A DNA stretch of 64,000 nt from Fontibacillus panacisegetis. Lineage in GTDB: Bacteria; Bacillota; Bacilli; Paenibacillales; Paenibacillaceae. The translations under genes were made by a program, and so were the position numbers. The DNA lies in assembly GCF_900102215.1 (NCBI RefSeq), contig NZ_FNBG01000005.1, forward strand, positions 62,001 to 126,000, given 5' to 3'. The notes below the pieces were generated by a model. The model had not been told where the DNA came from. It searched no databases and was given only the letters and a program-made list of their open reading frames with translations. Positions 53,930 through 62,328 of this stretch are shown here, in pieces (positions within the stretch are counted from its first letter, which is position 1; each line of letters begins with the position of its first letter).

Positions 53930-54835
53930 ATGGCGTTAAATTTTCACCAGCTTCACATTTTTTATACCGTAGCAGAACGAGGCAGCTTCTCTTCGGCTGC
54001 ACAGGCGTTGCATATGACTCAGCCTGCGGTAACGATGCAGATTCAATCTTTGGAAGAATATTTTGGCACCAAGCTGCTCGTAAGATCGACCAAAAAAATC
54101 GAGCTTACCGAATCAGGTAAAGCTTTGTTTCCATTCGCGCTTAAAAGTATTGAACTCATGCGGGAGACGGAGAGATCGATGTCCCGATTTACATATATGC
54201 TGGAAGGCAGATTGCAGTTAGGTGCCAGTTTGACTATTGGAGAGTATGTGCTGCCACGTATACTGGGTCCTTTTGGACAGCGGTATCCTCATATCTCTAT
54301 TGCACTTAAAGTAATGAATACAACCCAAATTATCGAAGATATCGTAAATCATCAGCTAAACTTCGGTTTGGTTGAAGCGCCTGTTCATCATCCTGATTTG
54401 ATATCGGACCCTGTCATGGAAGATGAGCTCAAGTTGATTGTTCCGGCTGGTCATCCTTTGTCTGGAAGAGGGCAAGTATCGCTGAATGAGGTTATCTCGT
54501 TTCCTTTTATTCTTCGTGAAAAGGGCTCGGGCACACGTCAGGTGATGGAGGACGAGCTTTTACGTAAGGGCATTGAGCCGCAAGAAATTGATACCATTAT
54601 GGAGCTGGGCAGTACTGGAGCTGTGAAGTCTGCTGTGGAGGCTGGGCTAGGAATTACAATTATTTCCCCATCCTCAATTAAGCATGAGAAGGCACTTGGC
54701 TTGCTGGAAGTTGTCGATATCGAGGATACCTTTTTTAAACGGCAATTTTATTCTATTCATGAAAAATCGACGTTGCTGCCAGTATCTGCTGTTACGTTTT
54801 TGACGTTTTTACGAGAAATCAAAAATCCTCAATAA
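53930..54835 (+). CDS. LysR family transcriptional regulator
   Basis: 301 aa from ATG 53930 (GGGGAGAGTG upstream; ATG 53903 possible). HTH at 5-60 (NFHQLHIFYTVAERGSFSSA, AALHMTQPAVTMQIQSLEE), effector-binding domain ~90-300. Its closest relatives by feel are CysL/YwfK-like, but the target is unknown. The PHP gene follows 13 bases later, so the two probably form an operon. Confidence 0.87.
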   Translation: MALNFHQLHIFYTVAERGSFSSAAQALHMTQPAVTMQIQSLEEYFGTKLLVRSTKKIELTESGKALFPFALKSIELMRETERSMSRFTYMLEGRLQLGASLTIGEYVLPRILGPFGQRYPHISIALKVMNTTQIIEDIVNHQLNFGLVEAPVHHPDLISDPVMEDELKLIVPAGHPLSGRGQVSLNEVISFPFILREKGSGTRQVMEDELLRKGIEPQEIDTIMELGSTGAVKSAVEAGLGITIISPSSIKHEKALGLLEVVDIEDTFFKRQFYSIHEKSTLLPVSAVTFLTFLREIKNPQ

Positions 54836-54848
54836 GGAAGTGGATTTA

Positions 54849-55706
54849 ATGACATATTACGACTTACATACGCACACTCGGGCTTCTGACGGAATGAATC
54901 GTCCCGCTGAGAACGTGAAGCTAGCAAAGGAAAAAGGTTTGACAGGACTTGCGATTACGGATCACGATACAGTAGCAGGAATTAGGGAGGCTCAGCTTGC
55001 AGGCAATGAACTTGGGGTTGAAGTCGTTCCAGGCGTAGAGATCAGCACCAGAGTAGGGGATAAGGACATTCATGTACTTGGATATTTTCTAAATATAGAT
55101 GATAAAAAGCTTCTCGCAAGATTAGTTTCTTTAAGACGTACAAGAGAGTTGCGAAATGAGCGGATTATCGAAAATTTGAACCAGCTAGGAATTGCAATTA
55201 CGCTTGAGGACGTTAAGTATGGACTCGGGCGCGAGCTTCGGCCTGATGAAAGTCTTGGTCGTCCGCATATTGCGGATACGCTGGTGAGAATGGGAGCGGC
55301 TGCCGATTTTCGCGATGCATTTGATCGGTATTTGGCTGAGGGAAGACCCGGGTATGCGTCATTGCCGAGAATTTCTCCCGAAGAGGCTATCCTGTGGATT
55401 CGCGAAGCTGGCGGAGCACCTGTGCTTGCACATCCAGGCTTGTACGGTGATGATGATCTGGTGATCAGTATTGTAGAAAAAGGTAAGCCGGCAGGCATCG
55501 AAGTATATCATTCTGATCATGGACCAGAAGATGAACAACGTTATTTGCAAATTGCTCAGCAATATGATCTTATTCCTACCGCAGGTTCAGATTATCATGG
55601 CGTTCGTGGGGGTGTAGTATTTCATGGGGATCTTGGTACGCGTTCGGTGTCGTCAGATACGGTAGAGAAATTAAGACAAGCAGCGGGTACGGGCAGAGTT
55701 ATTTAG
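54849..55706 (+). CDS. PHP domain phosphoesterase
   Basis: 285 aa from ATG 54849 (AAGGAAG upstream; GTG 54840 is an alternative). Metal-binding motifs: H7xH9 in YDLHTHTRASDG, AITDHDTVAG, GVEISTR, LAHPGLYGD and the C-terminal GSDYHG. The family includes YciV/RNase AM, 3',5'-nucleoside bisphosphate phosphatases and 5'-3' exoribonucleases on short RNA. Cytosolic. Follows the LysR gene with 13 bases spacing. Confidence 0.88.
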   Translation: MTYYDLHTHTRASDGMNRPAENVKLAKEKGLTGLAITDHDTVAGIREAQLAGNELGVEVVPGVEISTRVGDKDIHVLGYFLNIDDKKLLARLVSLRRTRELRNERIIENLNQLGIAITLEDVKYGLGRELRPDESLGRPHIADTLVRMGAAADFRDAFDRYLAEGRPGYASLPRISPEEAILWIREAGGAPVLAHPGLYGDDDLVISIVEKGKPAGIEVYHSDHGPEDEQRYLQIAQQYDLIPTAGSDYHGVRGGVVFHGDLGTRSVSSDTVEKLRQAAGTGRVI

Positions 55707-55778
55707 GCCGATAAAAGGGCTTCATATGAAGCCAATGAACATGAGCGACCTTATTATTGCAATTTAGAGGACTAAACT
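55707..55778. other. Short gap before the IS relic
   Basis: Contains a 16-base perfect palindrome GGCTTCATATGAAGCC (55718-55733) but no T run after it, so its termination role is unclear. Confidence 0.4.
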
Positions 55779-56147
55779 CACTAGCGTTGCATCAACATGT
55801 TGCTCATTGTCAGAAATATGGTTGATTTCATCAAATCAGTTTTTTTGAAAAAATATTTACAGTTGTCTTTTGTACCAGTGAGCTAAAAAAACAATAACGC
55901 AGCAAGCGTAGCCAAGGTTTTATCACGTTCATCGCTTAGATTAAGCAAATCTAGACATTTACAAATGACCTGGTCTTTTGGTATGTTACCCATGGTGGTT
56001 CTCCTTTGTTTTTGAAGTGGGCAACATGTCTACTCTTTAACAATAGGAGAATTTTTTATTTTTGAACAGATAGAAAGTAATAAAATATTGTAAATATAGG
56101 AATTTATTCAAATTATTTCTTGCTGTATGATTGATGCAACGCTAGTG
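55779..56147 (-). mobile_element. IS4-type relic (MITE-like) with 17-bp ends and 9-bp duplication
   Basis: Ends are CACTAGCGTTGCATCAA (55779-55795) and its exact complement (56131-56147). GACTAAACT flanks both sides (55770-55778 and 56148-56156), a clean 9-bp target duplication. Inside lies only a short remnant of a transposase-like frame. At 369 bp it is too small to encode a transposase and can move only with help in trans. The IS4 assignment rests on the duplication length and the remnant gene layout. Confidence 0.75.
55883..55993 (-). pseudogene. Truncated transposase-like start inside the IS relic
   Basis: ATG 55991-55993 follows AAAGGAG. 36 codons (MGNIPKDQVICKCLDLLN then LSDERDKTLATLAALLFF) end at TAG. 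It reads like the first residues of an IS transposase whose body has been deleted. Not expected to be functional. Confidence 0.5.
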
Positions 56148-56234
56148 GACTAAACTAGCCAGTCTCCCTCGTCAGTGTACTTCTATGGTGCTTTTCCCGC
56201 AAATTCAGCTACTTACCACAGTATAAATCGAGAC

Positions 56235-56328
56235 AAAAAACCACTAGAGATGTTCTGAACTGCAGCCTGATTGTTAGATATCCATCATCCAACAATTGGA
56301 ATTCAGCCCATTCTCCAGTGGTTTTCTC
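56235..56328. terminator. 94-base foldback, likely terminator of rqcH
   Basis: Outer arms AAACCACT/AGTGGTTT, a middle stem (GAGATG/CATTCTC, CTGAACT/AATTCAG) and an apical palindrome (ATTGTTAGATATCCATCATCCAACAAT). T-rich flank on the minus side fits termination of rqcH. It is longer and more structured than usual and may be a repeat or RNA. Confidence 0.55.
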
Positions 56329-56340
56329 TTGTGCAATGTT

Positions 56341-58083
56341 TTAACCGTTTTTTACGGTGTTAGGCATGCTTTTGATCAATTGCTCATTTGGTGTAACAAA
56401 CAGGGTGCGCTGATGATCGTAGATAACGAAGCCTGGTTTGGCTCCGCTCGGTTTGCGAACATAGCGGATTAATGTACAGTCCACAGGAACACTGCTTGAC
56501 TCTTTAGCTTGACTGAAATAAGCGGCTAATTGAGCGGCCTCATTCAGTGTATCATCTCCGAAGGAAGAGCTGCGAATAAGCACATGCGATCCCGGGATGT
56601 CTTTTGTATGCAGCCAGGTATCGTTGGGATTGCCTAATTTATTAGTAACATACTCGTTTTGCAGATTGTTTTTGCCGACATAGATTTCTATGCCTTCTGA
56701 AGAGGTGTAGATGTGCAATGTCGGGCGGTCGCTCTTTTTCTTCTTTTTGTTCTTCTTGCCGCGCTCCCTTAAATACCCTTGCTGAATCAGCTCTTCCCGA
56801 ATTTCATCGATATCGCTTAACGTTGCAAAGGATAACTGCTGCAGCAAACCTTTCATGTAGCTGATTTCTTCTTTTGTTAACGTCATTTGCTCATCAATGA
56901 CAGCAAGGCTGTTTTTGAATTTATTATATTTCTTGAAATATCGCTGAGCATTCTCTGATGGAGTAAGCAGTGGGTCAAGCGGAATCTTTTCAGTCTTCTG
57001 GTCCTCATCATAATAATTAATCAGCTCAACGAATTTATCGCCTTTACGAATGGTATGCAGGGATGGCAACAGCAATTCACCCCAGATTCGATAACGCTCC
57101 GCGTCTTCAGCCTCAGAGATATCCTCGTCCAATCTGGATAGTTTCTTTATGTTTTTATTAAGTTCATTGTGCAGGTAGCGGAGCAGATCGCTCGTTTTCT
57201 GTTTGACCGTGTCACGTAGTGCCTTATCTCCATAATAATCCTCAAGGCAATGACTAATAGTATCATACGTTTTCACTTCACCTTGCAGGGAGGTCAGCAT
57301 AAGTGCCGAGAAGACGCTTTTACCTTTGTTGTTCTCTCCGCTGTTGGGACAATAACGGTGCTCACGAACATCTGACATCGCATTGTCGAAGGCTGACCAT
57401 TGGTTGTTTGCTTCAGCTTCATGGTTCAGTTTGGATGCACGAAATTGAATTTCGTGAGCAATAAGGGGGCTTAATCCACTGAAATTTTCTACCAGCCAGC
57501 CATTAAGCTGATCATTGTCGCTCGCAGTTTGAAATGCATTCAGAAATTGATCCTTGGTAACCTCCAACGGATTTTGTTTATTCTGCTGAGGCGGTGTGGT
57601 ATAGCTAAAGCCGGGCATGACAATACGATAGCTGCTAATCGACGGGGTAACATGGTGTATTCCGTCAAGCTGCGTACCCGTCGCACTATCCAGCAAAATA
57701 ATATTGCTATGGCGGCCCATCAGCTCCACTACGATCCGCTTGAGTGATACATCTCCCAGCTCATCACGTTGACGTATATCGAAATGGATGATTCTCTCCA
57801 TACCGACTTGGGAGACAGCTTCGATTGTTCCGCTTTCACAATGCTTGCGAAGCAGCATACAGAACATTGGAGCCTCAAGCGGGTTAGGGTAGGATTGCTC
57901 GGTAAAATGAACTCTTGGATAGGTAGGATTAGCCGAGAGCAGTAAACGATGATTGCCACCGTTTGATCTAAGCTGGATCACTAAATCGTTTGAAGTAGGC
58001 TGATGAATTTTATTTATGCGTCCACCAACGCAAATTTGCAGTTCGTGTACGATAGAACGTGTCACTATTCCGTCGAGCGCCAT
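56341..58083 (-). CDS. rqcH: Ribosome quality control protein RqcH (NFACT/FbpA)
   Basis: 580 aa. Binds stalled 50S subunits and adds alanine tails to nascent chains. NFACT-N starts MALDGIVTRSIVHELQICVGGRINKIHQP; the QRDELGD segment matches the family Asp/Arg tRNA-interacting patch. Coiled coil at ~285-420 (with LDEDISEAEDAERYR and EEIRE), NFACT-R after ~440 with NDTWLHTKDIPGSHVLIRSS. The ATG at 58081-58083 is preceded by AGGAGAT-like sequence. As in Bacillus (yloA-yloB) it sits next to the Ca2+ ATPase, here divergent. Confidence 0.92.
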   Translation of the reverse strand: MALDGIVTRSIVHELQICVGGRINKIHQPTSNDLVIQLRSNGGNHRLLLSANPTYPRVHFTEQSYPNPLEAPMFCMLLRKHCESGTIEAVSQVGMERIIHFDIRQRDELGDVSLKRIVVELMGRHSNIILLDSATGTQLDGIHHVTPSISSYRIVMPGFSYTTPPQQNKQNPLEVTKDQFLNAFQTASDNDQLNGWLVENFSGLSPLIAHEIQFRASKLNHEAEANNQWSAFDNAMSDVREHRYCPNSGENNKGKSVFSALMLTSLQGEVKTYDTISHCLEDYYGDKALRDTVKQKTSDLLRYLHNELNKNIKKLSRLDEDISEAEDAERYRIWGELLLPSLHTIRKGDKFVELINYYDEDQKTEKIPLDPLLTPSENAQRYFKKYNKFKNSLAVIDEQMTLTKEEISYMKGLLQQLSFATLSDIDEIREELIQQGYLRERGKKNKKKKKSDRPTLHIYTSSEGIEIYVGKNNLQNEYVTNKLGNPNDTWLHTKDIPGSHVLIRSSSFGDDTLNEAAQLAAYFSQAKESSSVPVDCTLIRYVRKPSGAKPGFVIYDHQRTLFVTPNEQLIKSMPNTVKNG

Positions 58084-58200
58084 AATTATAATCTCCTGTC
58101 TTTAATCGTCTAAATGTGTTATTTCTCTATGATACATAACTTCAGGCAAAAACTTAAGAGCTATCCTGTGATAATTTGGGACTGGCTTGAATACATTTAG

Positions 58201-58268
58201 CCTAGTAGTGCGAGTTCAAAAAGAATTGCTTCGTGATCGAAAGCTGAACTTTTTGAACAACCTCTAGG
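58201..58268. repeat. Hairpin repeat between rqcH and the Ca2+ ATPase gene
   Basis: CCTAG/CTAGG outer arms and GTTCAAAAAG / CTTTTTGAAC inner arms (58214-58223, 58249-58258). A half copy, AAGTGCGTGTTCAAAAAG, occurs at 15633-15650 before aroK, suggesting a dispersed repeat family. There is no T-run, so it is probably not a terminator. Confidence 0.6.
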
Positions 58269-58322
58269 TGGAAAAGCCTTCACGCTGAATACCGCACAAT
58301 ATACGGGAGGGGAATAGGGAGG

Positions 58323-61121
58323 ATGGAACAAAAAAACTGGCACCAGTGGAGTGGGGAAGAGCTTCTGGAACGGTTCGACGTCACGCGTGAGCAGGGCCTG
58401 ACCCATGGTGAAGCGGAACGACGACGGGAAGAGAATGGTTGGAATGAGTTGTCTGAAGGGGAACGGATTTCTCCGTGGCTGCTTTTTTTGAACCAGTTCA
58501 AAGATTTTATGATGCTCGTACTAATGGGCGCCACGTTGATTTCCGGTATTCTCGGCGAATATTTGGATGCCGTTACGATTATAGCGATCATTATTCTTAA
58601 CGGAGTTCTTGGTTTTATTCAGGAATTTCGGGCCGAGCGTTCTTTGCACGCGCTCAAGGAATTGTCAGCTCCTCATGCTAATGTTCTGAGGGAAGGAACA
58701 ATGCAGCATATACCAGCCAGAGAGCTTGTGCCTGGTGACATCGTTCTACTTGAGAGCGGTGACCGTATTCCTGCCGATATTCGGTGGCTGGTCGCAAATA
58801 GTCTGGATGTTGAGGAATCGGCATTAACTGGAGAGTCACATGCTGTAAACAAGCATGTCTCTGTGCTGCGAGAAGAAGATGTTCCTCTAGGTGACCAGAA
58901 AAATATCGGATTTATGGGCACGATGATAACACGAGGCAGTGGACGGGGTATCGTTATTCGAACGGGTATGAATACGGAAATGGGTAAAATCGCCGATTTG
59001 ATTCAAAATACGGATACCCAGGAGACGCCACTTCAGCGTCGTTTAGAACAACTGGGCAAAATCTTGATTTATTTGGCGCTTGCACTTACGGTGCTGGTTG
59101 TATTAATCGGCATCATGCATGGACAACCGGCAGGGGCTATGTTCTTTGCTGGAGTTAGCTTGGCTGTAGCTGCAATTCCAGAGGGACTGCCGGCGATCGT
59201 CACCATCGCTCTTGCGCTTGGAGTTCAGCGAATGATCAAGCGCAAGGCGATCGTGCGCAAGCTACCATCCGTTGAGACACTGGGCTGCGCTTCTGTGATC
59301 TGTTCTGACAAGACCGGAACTTTGACCCAAAACAAAATGACGGTTACAAGACTGTGGGTGGAAGGACGTCCATTGAAAGTGACGGGAGAAGGTTATGCTC
59401 CTGTTGGAGATATCTTAGAGGAAAATAGTTCAGTTGATTTAAAAAATGACCAGAGCCTTAGACGTTTTCTGCAAATCAGCTCGCTTTGCAACAATGCAGT
59501 TATTTACGAGGAGGAGCTAAACAGTCCAACTCGGAAAAAAGGGAAAGATGAGCGTTCTGATATGGAATGGAGGCTTAAGGGCGATCCAACGGAAGGTGCT
59601 CTCGTTACCTTGTCTTCCAAAATGAGCATGTCTCCAGGCAAGCTCGACTCTTTGTATAAGCGTGAAAAGGAGCATCCGTTTGATTCTCAGCGAAAAAGAA
59701 TGTCTGTGATCGTCTCCCATCAGGGTGGGCGAATAGCATTCGTAAAGGGCGCACCTGATATGCTGCTGGATAAATGTTCTTATATTTTGTGGGATGGCAA
59801 GGTTGTTCCTTTTACAGGTACTTTACGTCAACGTGTGCTCTCCGCAAATGAAGGAATGGCCCGCGATGCTTTGCGCGTTCTGGGCTTGGCATACCGAGAC
59901 ATTAAGCCTCATGAATCTATCGAAAATGAGGGTGCAGTTGAATCGCAGCTTGTTTTTGTTGGACTGGCCGGAATGATTGACCCGCCTCGAAAAGAAGCAA
60001 GAGAAGCGATAGCTGTTTGTCGCAAAGCTGGAATCAAGACTGTCATGATTACAGGTGATCATGGGCTTACAGCGGAAGCAATTGCCAATGATCTCGGAAT
60101 TTTGCCGCGCGGTGGTTCCTCGATGTCAGGTCAGGAGCTTGCAATGCTAAGCGACGATGAGCTGGATCAGAAGGTGGATCAAATTTTTGTATATTCACGG
60201 GTATCGCCGGAGCATAAATTGCGGATCGTGAAGTCGCTACAGCGCAAGGGGCATGTCGTCGCGATGACGGGTGACGGGGTTAACGACGCGCCAGCTATTA
60301 AAGCAGCGGATATCGGGATCGCGATGGGGATTACAGGTACGGATGTGTCCAAAGAAGCCTCAGCTCTCATTCTAAGTGATGATAATTTCTCTTCCATCGT
60401 AGCTGCTATTGAAGAAGGTAGGAACATTTACGAGAACATCCGAAAATTTATCCGTTACCTGCTAGCATCTAATGTTGGTGAAATTTTGACGATGTTTTTC
60501 GCAATGCTTGCAGGTCTTCCTCTACCGCTCCTGCCCATACAAATATTGTGGGTTAACCTCGTGACCGACGGTTTGCCTGCAATGGCATTAGGAGTAGATC
60601 AGCCGGAAAAAGATTTGATGGAGCATAAGCCTAGAGGTGCTACCGAGAACATCTTTGCCAGAAGGCTGGGCTGGAAGATTCTAAGCCGCGGACTGCTCAT
60701 CGGATTGTGTACGCTAGGTGCATTCTGGATCACGCTTCGCGTAGCGCCAAATGATGCGGGGCAGCTTGCCAAAGCACAGTCTGTCGCATTTGCGACACTT
60801 GTTATGGCACAGCTTATTCACGTCTTTGATTGCCGCAGCTCGCGTTCGATTTTTCACCGGAATATTTTGCAGAATAAATATTTAGTTGTGGCTGTGTTGT
60901 CCTCGATCCTGCTGCTTCTTGGAGTAATGTATATCGAAGCGCTGCAACCGATTTTCAAGACCATCCCATTAGGATATCGAGAGTGGGCTCTTACTCTTGT
61001 AGCTGCGGGTATCCCTACATTCCTTCTTGGGGCAGGGAGTGTATGGTCAGGCAGACGTCGCCGTAAATATACAGGCCCTAGAACGATGAGTGCGGTGAAA
61101 AGTACAAATATTCGTGCATAA
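58323..61121 (+). CDS. yloB: P-type Ca2+ ATPase (SERCA/PMR1-like)
   Basis: 932 aa. Exports or sequesters Ca2+ at the expense of ATP. ATG 58323 follows GGGAGG. N-terminal cation ATPase domain, TM helices with the PEGLPAIV ion-binding motif, phosphorylated D329 in [13 protein letters not shown], nucleotide-binding [23 protein letters not shown] and hinge [18 protein letters not shown]-terminal cation domain to 932. Divergent from rqcH, as in the Bacillus yloAB region. Not an intramembrane relic: all motifs are intact. Confidence 0.94.
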   Translation: MEQKNWHQWSGEELLERFDVTREQGLTHGEAERRREENGWNELSEGERISPWLLFLNQFKDFMMLVLMGATLISGILGEYLDAVTIIAIIILNGVLGFIQEFRAERSLHALKELSAPHANVLREGTMQHIPARELVPGDIVLLESGDRIPADIRWLVANSLDVEESALTGESHAVNKHVSVLREEDVPLGDQKNIGFMGTMITRGSGRGIVIRTGMNTEMGKIADLIQNTDTQETPLQRRLEQLGKILIYLALALTVLVVLIGIMHGQPAGAMFFAGVSLAVAAIPEGLPAIVTIALALGVQRMIKRKAIVRKLPSVETLGCASVICSDKTGTLTQNKMTVTRLWVEGRPLKVTGEGYAPVGDILEENSSVDLKNDQSLRRFLQISSLCNNAVIYEEELNSPTRKKGKDERSDMEWRLKGDPTEGALVTLSSKMSMSPGKLDSLYKREKEHPFDSQRKRMSVIVSHQGGRIAFVKGAPDMLLDKCSYILWDGKVVPFTGTLRQRVLSANEGMARDALRVLGLAYRDIKPHESIENEGAVESQLVFVGLAGMIDPPRKEAREAIAVCRKAGIKTVMITGDHGLTAEAIANDLGILPRGGSSMSGQELAMLSDDELDQKVDQIFVYSRVSPEHKLRIVKSLQRKGHVVAMTGDGVNDAPAIKAADIGIAMGITGTDVSKEASALILSDDNFSSIVAAIEEGRNIYENIRKFIRYLLASNVGEILTMFFAMLAGLPLPLLPIQILWVNLVTDGLPAMALGVDQPEKDLMEHKPRGATENIFARRLGWKILSRGLLIGLCTLGAFWITLRVAPNDAGQLAKAQSVAFATLVMAQLIHVFDCRSSRSIFHRNILQNKYLVVAVLSSILLLLGVMYIEALQPIFKTIPLGYREWALTLVAAGIPTFLLGAGSVWSGRRRRKYTGPRTMSAVKSTNIRA

Positions 61122-61253
61122 AATCAATACCTTTTCCCTCCCGTAAAATATAGACTAAACTCCATGAAGCGAGTTGTGCTCCTCGGGCTGCGAATAGCTG
61201 AAATGCTTTTGAAAACACTCGCTGTACGGCTGATTTGAAGGGATGGAGATCGT

Positions 61254-62087
61254 ATGGAATTCACAAAAATGCATGGACTCGGAAATGATTTTCTTGTCTT
61301 TTATGGAGAACAGGAATTGCCTCATAATGTATCGGAGCTAGCTATCAAATGGTGCAACCGTTACTTCGGTATCGGAGGAGATGGACTGGTATTCATTTTA
61401 CCTTCGGAACGAGCGGACTTTAAAATGCGGATCATTAACTCGGATGGTACGGAAGCTGAACAATGCGGTAACGCAATCCGATGCGTATCTAAATATGTCT
61501 ATGACAACGGGTATATCGACAAGGGGCAAATTACAATTGAGACGCTAGGGGCGGGTGTACAGCAAGTATCCTTGCAGATTGAAGAGGGAATTGTACAGAG
61601 AGTTCGTGTTGACATGGGAGAGCCTATTTTGGATGGACTTACAGTGCCGACTACGATTGCTGCGAATCCTGTACTTGCTCAGCCTATTGAAAGTGACGGT
61701 CAAGATTTTAGCTTTACGGCCGTATCTATGGGTAACCCGCATTGCGTAATTTATGTGGAGGATGCACCAAACTTTGATTTGGCAACATGGGGACCAAAGC
61801 TGGAAGTTCACCCCTATTTTCCACGCAAAATTAATGTAGAATTTGCAACGGTTACCCGTCGTGATCGGGTTGAGATGAGAGTCTGGGAACGCGGGGCTGG
61901 ACCCACTCTGGCTTGCGGTACCGGAGCCTGTGCCACACTCGTTTCGTCCGTGCTGAATGGATTGACAGATCGCGCAGCATGGATTGGGCTAAAGGGTGGG
62001 GACTTATATATCGAATGGGATGAAAATGACAATCACGTCTACATGACGGGTCCTGCTGAAGCTGTGTTTAAAGGAAACATATTCTAA
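61254..62087 (+). CDS. dapF: Diaminopimelate epimerase
   Basis: Converts LL- to meso-diaminopimelate for peptidoglycan and lysine. 277 aa from ATG 61254. Both catalytic cysteines are visible: C71 in AEQCGNAIRC and C221 in LACGTGACA. The FTKMHGLGNDFLVF start is canonical. A strong terminator follows. It is not in an obvious operon. Confidence 0.97.
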   Translation: MEFTKMHGLGNDFLVFYGEQELPHNVSELAIKWCNRYFGIGGDGLVFILPSERADFKMRIINSDGTEAEQCGNAIRCVSKYVYDNGYIDKGQITIETLGAGVQQVSLQIEEGIVQRVRVDMGEPILDGLTVPTTIAANPVLAQPIESDGQDFSFTAVSMGNPHCVIYVEDAPNFDLATWGPKLEVHPYFPRKINVEFATVTRRDRVEMRVWERGAGPTLACGTGACATLVSSVLNGLTDRAAWIGLKGGDLYIEWDENDNHVYMTGPAEAVFKGNIF

Positions 62088-62122
62088 TTGTTCTTGGCGA
62101 GGATCAATAACTTAGTGTATGG

Positions 62123-62168
62123 AGCTATCCTACAAGCAGTGTTTCTGTTTGTTAGGATAGCTTTTTTT
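62123..62168 (+). terminator. Rho-independent terminator of dapF
   Basis: AGCTATCCT (62123-62131) / AGGATAGCT (62154-62162), T run to 62168. Stem shared with the terminator at 9392. Confidence 0.85.
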
Positions 62169-62328
62169 GATTACAGCTTAATCACTTCCCTTATTATCAA
62201 TCGCCTGAATTTATGATACAGTAGTATGAAATCAGATTGATTCGTATGTAATGCATTAACGAGGATCGAGATCCTCTTCCTGAATATAAATTTCCGTTTT
62301 TGCTTCTATTAGATAGGGAGGTATAGGT

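Noticed and set aside
62170-62328. SAM (S-box) riboswitch before the yitJ-like gene
   Set aside because: The region has only a short hairpin (GAGGAT/ATCCTC). No S-box core or terminator was recognised.
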